DNA of 64,000 nucleotides from QVMG01 sp032073245 (GCA_032073245.1 DAMANX010000002.1:124001-188000), one strand, 5' to 3'. Counted from the stretch's first letter, positions 54,253 through 63,282 are shown. Made by a program: numbers and translations. The notes: a model not told the origin generated them from the letters alone.

Positions 54253-55498
54253 TATCTTTTCTGTCTAAAACTCCTTTTACATCAAAAACAACACTGTTAG
54301 TAGCAGCCAGATCAGAGACAACAATATTTCTGAATTCATCATGTGCTACTGCCAGAATTATTAAGTCAAAATCTTTTCCTTCAATATCTGTTTTGACTTC
54401 CACACCATACCCCGTTTTGACTTCTCTATAATCTGCATGGGGATCGACTATCTGGATTTGATCCGTATATTCACTTAATACACGATGAATATCTATGACT
54501 TTTGTATTACGAACATCAGGACAGTTTTCTTTAAAGGTGAACCCTAAGATCAATACTTTCGCATTCTTTAATAGGACACCTTTCTTATTCATCAATTTGA
54601 TCACATAATTGGCAACATATTCCCCCATTCCATCATTCACCGAACGGGCTTCAATCAAGATGTTAGGGTTATATCCTTGTACCTGTGATTTTTCAATCAA
54701 ATAATATGGATCTACGCTTATGCAATGGCCGCCAACTAATCCCGGAGTCATTTTAATAAAATTCCATTTGGTAGCAGCTGCTTCAATCACATCATGAGTA
54801 TCAATATTCAGGACATTAAATATTTTTGCCAGTTCATTAAAGAAAGCAATATTTACATCCCGTTGGCAATTCTCAACTATTTTAGATGCTTCCGCTACCC
54901 GTATGGAAGGAGCCAGATGGGTTCCATTCGTCAATACAGAGTTATAAAGATCATCTATTACTTTAGCGATCTCCGGAGTAGAACCGGAAGTCACTTTTTT
55001 TACTCTTTCAATACTATGTTCTTTATCGCCCGGATTTATTCGTTCCGGAGAATAACCGGCGAAAAAATCTTTATTAAAGATAAGACCGGAGATATTTTCA
55101 ATAATAGGTATACATACTCCTTCAGTTACACCCGGATAAACTGTAGACTCATAGATCACAATATCGCCTTTTGATATTACTTCTCCGATCTGTGCACTTG
55201 CATTTTTGAGAGGTGTCAAATCAGGATGATTCTTTACATCAACAGGAGTAGGAACGGTTATTATATAGATATTTGCATCCTGAATATCGGCTAACCGGGA
55301 GCTGCATTTAAAACCTCTGGAAAGGGCTTCCTGAAGTAAAATCTCATCCACTTCAGATGTTTTATCTTTTCCTTTCATCAAAGAATCGACACGTGACTGA
55401 TCGATATCATAACCGAAGGTTTCGTAGCGGGTAGAGAAAAGACGTGCCAATGGCAATCCTACATATCCTAATCCAACAACAGCTATTTTGTATTTCAT
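54236..55498 (-). CDS. Nucleotide-sugar dehydrogenase, WbpO/TviB type
   Basis: A 420-residue enzyme of the UDP-glucose/GDP-mannose dehydrogenase family: NAD-binding AVVGLGYVGLPLA at the start, YESTVYPGVTE and EASKIVENCQRDVNIAFFNE in the core, and the catalytic cysteine in GLVGGHCISVDPYYL. The sequence follows WbpO/TviB, which oxidise UDP-N-acetylhexosamines to uronic acids for capsule or O-antigen building. It is not in a polysaccharide cluster here, which suggests a core or shared function. Confidence 0.92.
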   Translation of the reverse strand: MKYKIAVVGLGYVGLPLARLFSTRYETFGYDIDQSRVDSLMKGKDKTSEVDEILLQEALSRGFKCSSRLADIQDANIYIITVPTPVDVKNHPDLTPLKNASAQIGEVISKGDIVIYESTVYPGVTEGVCIPIIENISGLIFNKDFFAGYSPERINPGDKEHSIERVKKVTSGSTPEIAKVIDDLYNSVLTNGTHLAPSIRVAEASKIVENCQRDVNIAFFNELAKIFNVLNIDTHDVIEAAATKWNFIKMTPGLVGGHCISVDPYYLIEKSQVQGYNPNILIEARSVNDGMGEYVANYVIKLMNKKGVLLKNAKVLILGFTFKENCPDVRNTKVIDIHRVLSEYTDQIQIVDPHADYREVKTGYGVEVKTDIEGKDFDLIILAVAHDEFRNIVVSDLAATNSVVFDVKGVLDRKDISGRL

Positions 55499-55553
55499 AT
55501 TCAGGTATTATTTCTTTAGCTTATAACGCCAAAAAGAGTGTATTATTCTTTAT

Positions 55554-56312
55554 CTAAATAATAAGTTTCAATCCATCATAGGCATAATGAATGCCCGGAG
55601 GCAATAATTTCTCGGCATCGGCATGTAACCCTATACGATGGCTCATGTGGATCAGGTATGTTTCTTTAGCCTGTATTGTGGATGCCTGCACAATAGCTTC
55701 ATCAACACCTTGATGGGAAAAATGTCGCGAATCCGGCCGAAGAGCGTCTATTAATAGTAAATCAAGTCCTCGCAATAGAGGATAAGATTCTTCTGGAAGT
55801 GTCTTCACATCTGTAAGATATGCCATATTTCCTATACGAAAACCGGCTATTGGCAACTGCCCATGATACACGCGAATGGGAGTAATTTCAATACCCACTG
55901 TATGAAACGGTTCCATATTGAAAGAGCGTAAATCCAATTGAGGTACTCCTGGATATTTATGTTCCCGAAAGGCATAGGGCAGACGCGTACGAATAGCTTC
56001 AACTACCGGTTCTTCTGCATGAATTGGGATTTCATTTTTATAAATTAGCGGACGGATATCATCCAATCCACTTACATGATCGTAATGTTCATGCGATAGC
56101 AAGATGGCATCTAATTGGTCGATATTATTTTTCAGCATTTGCCAACGAAAGTCAGGGCCACAATCTAAAAGGATTCGTTTTCCGTCTACTTCTACTAATA
56201 CTGAAGTACGCAGACGTCTGTCACGCGGATCCTTACTACAGCATACTTCGCATTTACAACCGATTTCAGGTACTCCGGTAGAAGTTCCTGTGCCCAGAAA
56301 AGTAATCCTCAT
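55554..56312 (-). CDS. MBL-fold metallohydrolase, PhnP-like
   Basis: A 252-residue hydrolase. It starts with FLGTGTSTGVPEIGCKCEVC; the CxC-x2-C cysteines are a mark of PhnP-like proteins that hold a second zinc. The metal-binding motif is LLSHEHYDHVSGLDD and further ligands lie in YLTDVKTLP and LIHMSHRIGLH. PhnP cleaves cyclic ribose phosphates; the many relatives in non-phosphonate operons are uncharacterised. It follows murB by 13 bp. Confidence 0.88.
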   Translation of the reverse strand: MRITFLGTGTSTGVPEIGCKCEVCCSKDPRDRRLRTSVLVEVDGKRILLDCGPDFRWQMLKNNIDQLDAILLSHEHYDHVSGLDDIRPLIYKNEIPIHAEEPVVEAIRTRLPYAFREHKYPGVPQLDLRSFNMEPFHTVGIEITPIRVYHGQLPIAGFRIGNMAYLTDVKTLPEESYPLLRGLDLLLIDALRPDSRHFSHQGVDEAIVQASTIQAKETYLIHMSHRIGLHADAEKLLPPGIHYAYDGLKLII

Positions 56313-56325
56313 TATTCAATTTTTA

Positions 56326-57348
56326 CTAACCAACATATTTCACTTCCGGTATCAATTCAATACCAAACTGTTCGTTCACTGCCGCCCGTATACTTTCGGC
56401 AACTAAAGCTATTTCATCTCCGGTTGCACCGCCATAATTAACTAAAACCAATGCCTGATGATCGTATACACCGACAGAACCGTGTTTTTTCCCTTTAAAT
56501 CCACATTGTTCAATCAACCAACCGGCAGACAGTTTGGTTCGTCCATCAGCACAAGGATAGGATGGTAAGGAAGTATATTTACTTTTTATCTCTTCAAACT
56601 TTTCCTGTGTAACGATGGGATTCATAAAAAAACTACCGGCATTACCCAGTATAGCCGGATTGGGTAGTTTTCTATCACGTAAACGTATTACAGCATCCCT
56701 TACAACACCAAGGGTTAGGCAGATACCATCGAGTTCCGTTTGTAATTGTCCGTAACCAATACAAAAGGAAGGATTCTTTTCCAAACGGATAACAATATGG
56801 GTTACGATATGCGGATCGTTGTATTCATTCTTAAAATAACTGTGACGATAACTATATTCACATTCAGCCTGTGTGAAGATACGCTTCTCAAAAGTAAGCT
56901 GATTATAAGTTTCAACTGAGGATATTACATCTTTAATCTCTACTCCGTAAGCACCGATATTCTGTATGGCGGCTGCACCTGCTTCGCCAGGAATACCGGA
57001 TAAATTCTCAATACCTCCCCATCCTTTCTCAACCGTATAAGCAACCACATCATCCCATAACTCTGCGGCTCCTACGCGTAGGAGTATATGATCCGATGCA
57101 TCATTAACAATTTCAATTCCCTTTATTTGTGAATGCACTATGATCCCATTATAATCGGACAGAAAAAGTAAATTACTTCCCCCTCCTATATGTAAGGATA
57201 AACATTCTTGAAAATACTCATCATGTAATATCTTCTGCAAATCTTCTTCATTATCATATTCCATAAACCAGCGGGTCTTTACCTGAAGATGGAAAGTATT
57301 ATAGTTTTCCAGGGAATAGTTTTCTTCGATTCTCATACTTAGCTTCAT
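56326..57348 (-). CDS. murB: UDP-N-acetylenolpyruvoylglucosamine reductase
   Basis: MurB reduces the enolpyruvyl group of UDP-GlcNAc to make UDP-MurNAc in peptidoglycan synthesis, with FAD. At 340 residues it has the E. coli type (type I) length. FAD-binding segments IGGGSNLLFLSDY and GIPGEAGAAAIQNIGAYG are present, and the catalytic residues lie in YRHSYFK (arginine), GNAGSFFMNP (serine) and LIPEVKYVG (glutamate). Start at 57348 or the second methionine (57336). No other mur genes are close. Confidence 0.96.
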   Translation of the reverse strand: MKLSMRIEENYSLENYNTFHLQVKTRWFMEYDNEEDLQKILHDEYFQECLSLHIGGGSNLLFLSDYNGIIVHSQIKGIEIVNDASDHILLRVGAAELWDDVVAYTVEKGWGGIENLSGIPGEAGAAAIQNIGAYGVEIKDVISSVETYNQLTFEKRIFTQAECEYSYRHSYFKNEYNDPHIVTHIVIRLEKNPSFCIGYGQLQTELDGICLTLGVVRDAVIRLRDRKLPNPAILGNAGSFFMNPIVTQEKFEEIKSKYTSLPSYPCADGRTKLSAGWLIEQCGFKGKKHGSVGVYDHQALVLVNYGGATGDEIALVAESIRAAVNEQFGIELIPEVKYVG

Positions 57349-57400
57349 TTATTAAGCTACAAAAATACTTATATAATCCTTTATATTCTCTATTAATTCC

Positions 57401-57408
57401 TACTTTTG
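57401..57408 (+). promoter_or_regulatory. -7 box of dcp
   Basis: TACTTTTG, 25 bp before the dcp ATG; the -33 element is only partly matched by a TTT about 18 bp upstream. Confidence 0.5.
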
Positions 57409-57433
57409 CACGATTGTTTAAACATTTAACGCC

Positions 57434-59530
57434 ATGAATAGATTTATATATATATTAATTGGATTATTAAGTATAGCATATATGATACAAGCAGACACCA
57501 ATCCGTTTTTCGGAAAATACAACACTCCATTCGAGACGCCTCCTTTCGATAAAATCAGTATTGAATATTACGAACCTGCATTTGATAAAGGTATAAGTGA
57601 TTTAAAACAGGAAGTGGATATAATTGTTGGAAACAATGAACCGGCTACATTTGAAAACACAATCGTTGCTCTTGAAAGAAGTGGAAAACAACTGGATAAG
57701 GTAAGTTATGTGTTTTTCAATATACTCAATGCAGAAGCTAATGATGAAATGATGGAGATTTCACAACGTATTTCTCCTAAACTATCAGAAAGTTCTAATA
57801 ATATTTATTTAAATGAGAAGCTTTTCGATCGGGTAAAATTTGTTTATGACCGAAAAAAAACACTTGGTCTTTCCATAGAACAAGCACGGTTACTGGAAGA
57901 AACCTACGAATCATTTCGTAAAAAAGGTGCAACCCTCTCTCCCACCGATAAAGAAAAATATCGTCAGTTGAGTACTGAACTAAGTCTTCTCACTCTTCAA
58001 TTCGATCAAAACGCACTGAAAGATAAGATTCGTTTTGAAATGCTTCTTACTGAAGAAGCTCAATTAGCAGGACTCCCCGAAAGTACACGGGAGGCGGCTG
58101 CGGCTTTAGCAAAAGCAAAAGGTAAAACGGGATGGTTATTCAATCTTTCAGCTCCCAGTTACCAGCCGTTTATGCGTTATTCGTCTCTGCGTGACCTGCG
58201 TGAGAAGATGTATAGAGAATATATGAGTGTCGGTAATAAAGGAGATGAATACGATAATAAAGAAATAATACGCCGCATTGTGAATATTCGTCTTGAAATT
58301 GCTCGCTTAATGGGCAATCAGACATTTGCAGACTACAATCTGCAACATACAATGGCCAAAAGCCCTGAAGCGGTTTACAATCTTCTGAATCAATTACTGG
58401 ATGCTTACAGGCCTGTAGCAGTCAATGAATACAATGCCGTACAAGGATTTGCAATCGGAAAGGAACAGGAAGATATTACGGTAATGCCCTGGGATTGGAA
58501 TTATTATTCTGAGAAGCTGAAAGATATTCGTTTTCAGGTAAATGACGAAATGACTCGCCCATACTTTGAACTAAGTAATGTAATAAAAGGTGTTTTTGGC
58601 CTGGCTACTCAACTTTATGGCATCACTTTTAAACTAAATAAGGATATTCCGGTCTATCATAATGAAGTAGATGCTTATGAGGTATATGATGAAGATGGTA
58701 CTTTCCTGTCTATACTATATACAGACTTTCATCCTCGTGACGGCAAACAATCAGGAGCCTGGATGAATAACATTAAGCCTCAATATATAGATGAAGAAGG
58801 TAAAGACAGTCGTCCTCAGATTATTATTGTGATGAATTTCACACGCCCAACTGAAACTAAACCGTCCTTACTTACATTTGATGAAGTAGAAACCTTCCTG
58901 CATGAATTCGGACATGCCCTGCATGGAATGCTTGCCCAAGGCTCTTATTCAAGCCTTTCAGGCACCAGCGTTTATGGGGATTTTGTTGAACTTCCTTCCC
59001 AGATAATGGAGAACTGGCTCCGGGAAAAAGAATACCTTGACCAGATCGCCATCCATTATGAAATAGGCGAAAAGATACCAGAAGAATTAATTCATAAGCT
59101 GGTTGATGCATCTAATTTCAATGTAGGTTATTTATGTTGTCGTCAGTTAAGTTTTGGCTTGCTGGATATGGCATGGCATACACTAACCACTCCTTTTGAA
59201 GGCAATGTTATTGAATTTGAAAAACAGGCCTGGGCTCCTGCTGCTATTCTTCCCGATGTTGTAGGCACATTAATGAGCAGTAGTTTCGGACATATATTCT
59301 CCGGAGGGTACGCCGCAGGTTATTATGGCTACAAATGGGCCGAAGTACTTGATGCCGATGCCTTTTCTCTTTTCAAAGCCAATGGAATATTTCATAAAGA
59401 AACTGCCCGTTCTTTCCGTGATAACATTCTATCTAAAGGTGGCACCGAAGATCCGTCAGAACTCTATCGTCGTTTTCGTGGACAAGATCCGACTATTGAT
59501 GCACTTTTACAAAAGAATGGATTGAAATAG
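57434..59530 (+). CDS. dcp: M3 family peptidyl-dipeptidase, Dcp-like
   Basis: A 698-residue zinc peptidase that releases C-terminal dipeptides from oligopeptides. HEFGHALH in the segment FLHEFGHALHGML gives the HExxH pair, and the third ligand lies in GDFVELPSQIMENW 25 residues later. The C-terminal FGHIFSGGYAAGYYGYKWAE is typical of the M3 family. The N-terminus (FIYILIGLLSIAYMIQADTNPFF) is a signal peptide, so unlike E. coli Dcp this one is exported, as in several Bacteroidetes relatives. Confidence 0.95.
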   Translation: MNRFIYILIGLLSIAYMIQADTNPFFGKYNTPFETPPFDKISIEYYEPAFDKGISDLKQEVDIIVGNNEPATFENTIVALERSGKQLDKVSYVFFNILNAEANDEMMEISQRISPKLSESSNNIYLNEKLFDRVKFVYDRKKTLGLSIEQARLLEETYESFRKKGATLSPTDKEKYRQLSTELSLLTLQFDQNALKDKIRFEMLLTEEAQLAGLPESTREAAAALAKAKGKTGWLFNLSAPSYQPFMRYSSLRDLREKMYREYMSVGNKGDEYDNKEIIRRIVNIRLEIARLMGNQTFADYNLQHTMAKSPEAVYNLLNQLLDAYRPVAVNEYNAVQGFAIGKEQEDITVMPWDWNYYSEKLKDIRFQVNDEMTRPYFELSNVIKGVFGLATQLYGITFKLNKDIPVYHNEVDAYEVYDEDGTFLSILYTDFHPRDGKQSGAWMNNIKPQYIDEEGKDSRPQIIIVMNFTRPTETKPSLLTFDEVETFLHEFGHALHGMLAQGSYSSLSGTSVYGDFVELPSQIMENWLREKEYLDQIAIHYEIGEKIPEELIHKLVDASNFNVGYLCCRQLSFGLLDMAWHTLTTPFEGNVIEFEKQAWAPAAILPDVVGTLMSSSFGHIFSGGYAAGYYGYKWAEVLDADAFSLFKANGIFHKETARSFRDNILSKGGTEDPSELYRRFRGQDPTIDALLQKNGLK

Positions 59531-59608
59531 AAATCAGAAAATAATGTATGTATTAAGCATGCTTTATGGTAATTCATTTATAAACAATAATCTTTTCCAA
59601 TTTAATCG

Positions 59609-59616
59609 TATATTTG
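59609..59616 (+). promoter_or_regulatory. -7 box of the dCMP deaminase operon
   Basis: TATATTTG fits TAnnTTTG; no good -33 box is seen. It precedes a three-gene unit (deaminase, S41 protease, cyclo-ligase). Confidence 0.45.
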
Positions 59617-59643
59617 CATGTTATTACGAAAATTGGATAACTC

Positions 59644-60090
59644 ATGTACGAAAAGACAGATAAGCAACTGGAATTGGACAAACGTTATTTACGTATGGCA
59701 TCTGTTTGGGCGGAAAATTCTTATTGCAAACGGAGACAGGTTGGAGCACTCATTGTAAAAGATCAAATGATTATTTCCGATGGTTATAATGGAACACCAT
59801 CTGGGTTTGAAAATGTTTGTGAAGATGAAAATAATGTAACCAAACCTTATGTATTACATGCGGAAGCAAATGCGATAACCAAAGTTGCGGCATCTTCCAA
59901 CAGCAGTAAGGATGCTACCATTTATGTAACTTCTGCTCCTTGTATTGAATGTGCAAAGTTGATTATCCAATCAGGTATTAAAAGGGTTGTTTATTCGGAA
60001 CAATACCGGGTAGAGGACGGTTGTAACTTATTGAAACGTGCTGGTATTTCTGTCGAGTTTATTGAGCTAAAAGAACAAAAAGATTTATGA
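59644..60090 (+). CDS. dCMP deaminase family protein
   Basis: A 148-residue zinc-dependent deaminase: ligands and the catalytic glutamate in HAEANAI (HAE), and the cysteine pair in SAPCIECAKLI. The order and the loop between them fit dCMP deaminase (ComEB-like) rather than cytidine deaminase. It would convert dCMP to dUMP, feeding thymidylate synthesis. Its stop overlaps the S41 protease start by 4 bases, so the two are cotranslated. An allosteric dCTP site cannot be judged from this sequence. Confidence 0.9.
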   Translation: MYEKTDKQLELDKRYLRMASVWAENSYCKRRQVGALIVKDQMIISDGYNGTPSGFENVCEDENNVTKPYVLHAEANAITKVAASSNSSKDATIYVTSAPCIECAKLIIQSGIKRVVYSEQYRVEDGCNLLKRAGISVEFIELKEQKDL

Positions 60091-61808
60091 GTAAAAGAAG
60101 AGTAATAAGCATTTGGCTTCCTATTATCATTGTACTGAGTATTGCTGCGGGGATTATAGTAGGAAATTACTATGCATCCCTTACGAAAGGAGGCCCTCGT
60201 TCCTATTATGGTGGTAATAAAATCAATGCTGTATTAGATATAATTAACGAGCAATATGTCGATACAGTTAATATGCCGAAATTAATAGAAGGAACTATTC
60301 CCAAAATATTTAGCGAATTAGATCCTCACTCCGTCTACATACCGGCTGAAGATGCAGAATTGGCCAATGAAGACCTGGAAGGATCATTCAGTGGCATTGG
60401 TGTATCGTTTAATATGCAGACAGACACAATACTTGTCATTAGTGTAATAAGCGGTGGGCCGGCTGAAAAAGCAGGTTTATTACCATTTGATAGGATTATT
60501 ACTATTAATGATTCTATTTTCTCAGGCAATAACACAAGCCAGACTAAGATTATGCGCACATTACGTGGCACAAAAAATAGTACAGTGAAGCTGGGAATCA
60601 AACGAGGCGGAGCAGAAGAATTGGTTTATTTTGATGTAACACGTGGAGATGTACCGGTTCATTCCGTAGATGTTTCTTATGAAGTGAGTAAAGGTATAGG
60701 ATATATTAAAACCAGCAAATTTGCACGTACCACATACGGTGAATTTATTACGGCAATAGCCAAACTGAAACAGATGAATTGTCATTCCTTTATTATTGAC
60801 TTACGTGGCAATACCGGAGGATATATGGATGCTGCTATCAATATGATTAATGAATTCATGCCTGAAGGACGAATGATAGTTTATACGGAAGGTAAATCTT
60901 TTCCACGCTCAGAAGTACATGCTAACGGTACAGGAACATGTAAAGAAAACCCAATAATATTATTGACCGACGAATCCTCTGCTTCAGCTAGTGAGATTTT
61001 TGCCGGAGCTATTCAGGATAATGACAGAGGATTAATCATTGGACGTCGTACTTATGGAAAAGGATTAGTACAAACCCCTATTACATTAAATGATGGTTCA
61101 GAAATTCGTTTGACGATAGCCCGTTATTATACACCTTCCGGACGTAGTATTCAAAAAGAATATGAGTTGGGTAAAGGAGATGAATATGACCAGGATATCT
61201 ACAATCGTTATATGCACGGAGAGTTTGACTCTGCCGATAGCATAAAGATGGATGAATCATTGCAGTTCGAAACATTAAGTGGTCGTACAGTTTATGGCGG
61301 CGGCGGTATTATGCCTGATATCTTTATTCCTCGAGATACAAGTGGTATTACCTCCTACTACAGCAATGTAATTAATACTGGAACTTTATATCTATATGCT
61401 TTGGATTATTCGGATACCTATCGTAAAAAACTTTCTTCATTCAATACATGGGAAGAGTTATATGCTTATTTGCAAACACAACCATTGTTAAATAATTTCA
61501 CGAATTTTGCTGCAACGAAAGGTATTAAGAAACGTCCTCAATTAATTGATATATCCGGGCCGTTGATCGAAACACAGTTGCAAGCTTATATTGTACGGAA
61601 TTTCTTTGACGAACAAGGCTTCTATCCTATTTTCCAAAAGGAAGATATTACCTTACAACGTGCTATTCAGATACTAGAAAAAGGCGAGGCACTTCCTACA
61701 TCTGAATTAATTAAACAATCTGTAGATGGAAATCTCCAAAGCAAAGCAGGCCCTTCGAAAAGATATGGCTTGTCGAAAGAAAGAATATTCTCCGACATTA
61801 TTGTCTGA
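60087..61808 (+). CDS. S41 family carboxy-terminal processing protease
   Basis: A 573-residue protease anchored by an N-terminal membrane helix (residues 8-28) and acting outside it. PDZ domain about residues 85-185 (SGIGVSFNMQTDTILVISVI, GPAEKAGLLPFDRI), then the S41 core with the catalytic serine in TDESSASASEIF and lysine in GRRTYGKGLVQ. C-terminal processing proteases trim or degrade periplasmic proteins. The last 27 residues are encoded by a stretch that is also the beginning of the next gene in another frame (83 nt overlap). Confidence 0.93.
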   Translation: MSKRRVISIWLPIIIVLSIAAGIIVGNYYASLTKGGPRSYYGGNKINAVLDIINEQYVDTVNMPKLIEGTIPKIFSELDPHSVYIPAEDAELANEDLEGSFSGIGVSFNMQTDTILVISVISGGPAEKAGLLPFDRIITINDSIFSGNNTSQTKIMRTLRGTKNSTVKLGIKRGGAEELVYFDVTRGDVPVHSVDVSYEVSKGIGYIKTSKFARTTYGEFITAIAKLKQMNCHSFIIDLRGNTGGYMDAAINMINEFMPEGRMIVYTEGKSFPRSEVHANGTGTCKENPIILLTDESSASASEIFAGAIQDNDRGLIIGRRTYGKGLVQTPITLNDGSEIRLTIARYYTPSGRSIQKEYELGKGDEYDQDIYNRYMHGEFDSADSIKMDESLQFETLSGRTVYGGGGIMPDIFIPRDTSGITSYYSNVINTGTLYLYALDYSDTYRKKLSSFNTWEELYAYLQTQPLLNNFTNFAATKGIKKRPQLIDISGPLIETQLQAYIVRNFFDEQGFYPIFQKEDITLQRAIQILEKGEALPTSELIKQSVDGNLQSKAGPSKRYGLSKERIFSDIIV

Positions 61809-62292
61809 GCATTCAATAAAAACATTAAGACGATTGGAAGAGACAGAGCTTTTCCAGTCGTCTTCTTGTATAGCAATATACCATGCTCTTCCCGGAGAAG
61901 TTGAAACAGCCGACTTTATTGAGAAATGGGCTAAAAAAAAGACCATTCTGTTACCTGTTGTAGAAGGGGATGATTTAAGATTAGTTCAATACATGGGTAA
62001 AGAATCATTGAAAGAAGGAACGTATGGTATAATGGAACCAGAGAAGTGTATTAGCCAATATGATTTATCAGATATTGACTTATTGATTATACCCGGTATA
62101 GCTTTTGACAGACAAGGTAATCGGCTAGGACGCGGAAAAGGTTATTACGATAGGTTGCTGGCTACAATAGATGCGCCTAAATTAGGTATTTGTTTTGACT
62201 TTCAACTTCACGACACAATCCCAATCGAGCCATTCGATAAAAAAATGGATTGTATTATAACACCGGATGAAATTATCTTTTGTTCTCATTAA
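61726..62292 (+). CDS. 5-formyltetrahydrofolate cyclo-ligase
   Basis: A 188-residue enzyme that turns 5-formyl-THF into 5,10-methenyl-THF using ATP. The N-terminus KAKQALRKDMACRKKEY is the conserved family opening (K-x4-R, then R), and RLGRGKGYYDRLLA is the phosphate-binding hallmark; LLIIPGIAFDRQG precedes it. Because the conserved opening begins at 61735, inside the S41 gene, the 83-base overlap is real rather than an overlong start. It ends a unit with the deaminase and S41 protease. Confidence 0.93.
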   Translation: MEISKAKQALRKDMACRKKEYSPTLLSEHSIKTLRRLEETELFQSSSCIAIYHALPGEVETADFIEKWAKKKTILLPVVEGDDLRLVQYMGKESLKEGTYGIMEPEKCISQYDLSDIDLLIIPGIAFDRQGNRLGRGKGYYDRLLATIDAPKLGICFDFQLHDTIPIEPFDKKMDCIITPDEIIFCSH

Positions 62293-62420
62293 TTATCAAT
62301 CTCTTCAAAAAGAATCTATTATTCATAATGATAAAACCTTTAGGAATGTCATTAGTCTAGAATCTTCTAAGATTGTTACATTTGAAGATTTCCGATATGA
62401 GTATTTGTTGTTAGAACTGT

Positions 62421-62596
62421 AGTAACTGGCTCCCCGCCTTTACTAAGGCGGGGGTGGACCGCTGCTTGCAGCGGTGGGGCGGTTGGTATTCTTCATAAAT
62501 GAGATATACCTATTTAATAAATACCTTTTCTCCCACCACCCCACCATCGCAAGCGATGGTCCACCCCCTCCTCGGGCAGGAAGGGAGCCAGTTACT
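62421..62596. repeat. GC-rich paired hairpin element with covarying stems
   Basis: Left arm 62421-62486 (66 nt) and right arm 62532-62596 (65 nt) share the ends AGTAACTGGCTCCC and GGTGGGG. Each arm folds into two hairpins. The inner one reads ACCGCTGC / GCAGCGGT on the left and ACCATCGC / GCGATGGT (in the same sense) on the right; the outer one reads CCCCGCCTT / AAGGCGGGG on the left and CCCTTCCT / AGGAGGGG on the right. Sequence differs but pairing is kept. Lies between convergent genes. Confidence 0.85.
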
Positions 62597-62943
62597 TATA
62601 TCTTATTATCTTCAAATACTTTTCGATTGATATATACAAATCATTAAATCGTCAACCTATAGACAACATTTTTGATACTGCTTGACAAGCCATACTCGCT
62701 TCTATGAGTAAGGCTAGGCGGCAGAGTGAACATATAGGCTCATTCTGCTGAGTGTATATCCTCAAAAACAACTACCCGTGAACAAAAAACATAGTTATCT
62801 TATGACGTGAAAGCATAAACATGTTTCTCAAAAAATACCTAATATTTTTTTTAAGACATCTAATCGTTCTTTAAGAAACATCTGATACTTTTTATAAGAG
62901 GTTTATTCGATGGCTTTTATTCTGTTAAGATTTCTCCACACAG
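62597..62943. other. AT-rich interval between two repeat elements
   Basis: About 350 bp with no convincing gene. Stretches such as AAGACATCTAATCGTTCTTTAAG look faintly repetitive, with no clean period. Confidence 0.5.
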
Positions 62944-63282
62944 GGTTTTTACATTCTTGCCGTCAGCCGTCAGCCGACTCTAACAGTCTGACCATTAGCA
63001 AGTATGGCTGAAGGTAGCATCATTCAGTTTACCTTCAGGGAAATCAAGTGACCCGTCCTAAAAAGTCAGGACCGTTTTTCAAAAAGCCGGTAGGGAATTT
63101 CAAAAAGCTGGCAGGGAATTAAAAAAAGCTGGTAGCTCTCCACCAAAAAGTGGTAGGTTTTAGGTGAAAATTAAAGGCGAAATTTTCCTGAAGGCAAACT
63201 GAATGATGCTACCTTCAGCCATATTCACTAATGGTCAGACTGTTAGACGTGGCTGACGGCTGAATGCAATAATGTAAAAACC
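62944..63282. repeat. Long inverted repeat element with 101 nt arms
   Basis: Arms 62944-63044 and 63182-63282 are reverse complements without indels and about 11 differences (roughly 89 percent) by hand alignment. Inside the left arm CTGAAGGTA and TACCTTCAG form a perfect 9 bp stem. The 137 bp between the arms hold the tandem array listed next. No protein is encoded. Confidence 0.9.
63060..63168. repeat. Five-copy AAAAAG tandem array, 21-22 bp period
   Basis: The motif AAAAAG followed by a GG-rich core (GTCAGG, GCCGGTAGGG, GCTGGCAGGG, GCTGGTAG, GTGGTAGG) recurs with its G at 63065, 63086, 63107, 63128 and 63150, a spacing of 21, 21, 21 and 22 bp. The first and last units are flanked by short palindromes (GTCCT / AGGAC and CCAC / GTGG). 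Confidence 0.85.

Noticed and set aside
63060..63168. Possible CRISPR-like array near rpoD
   Set aside because: The 21 bp period contains the whole unit with no variable spacer of 30-40 bp, and no cas gene is present.
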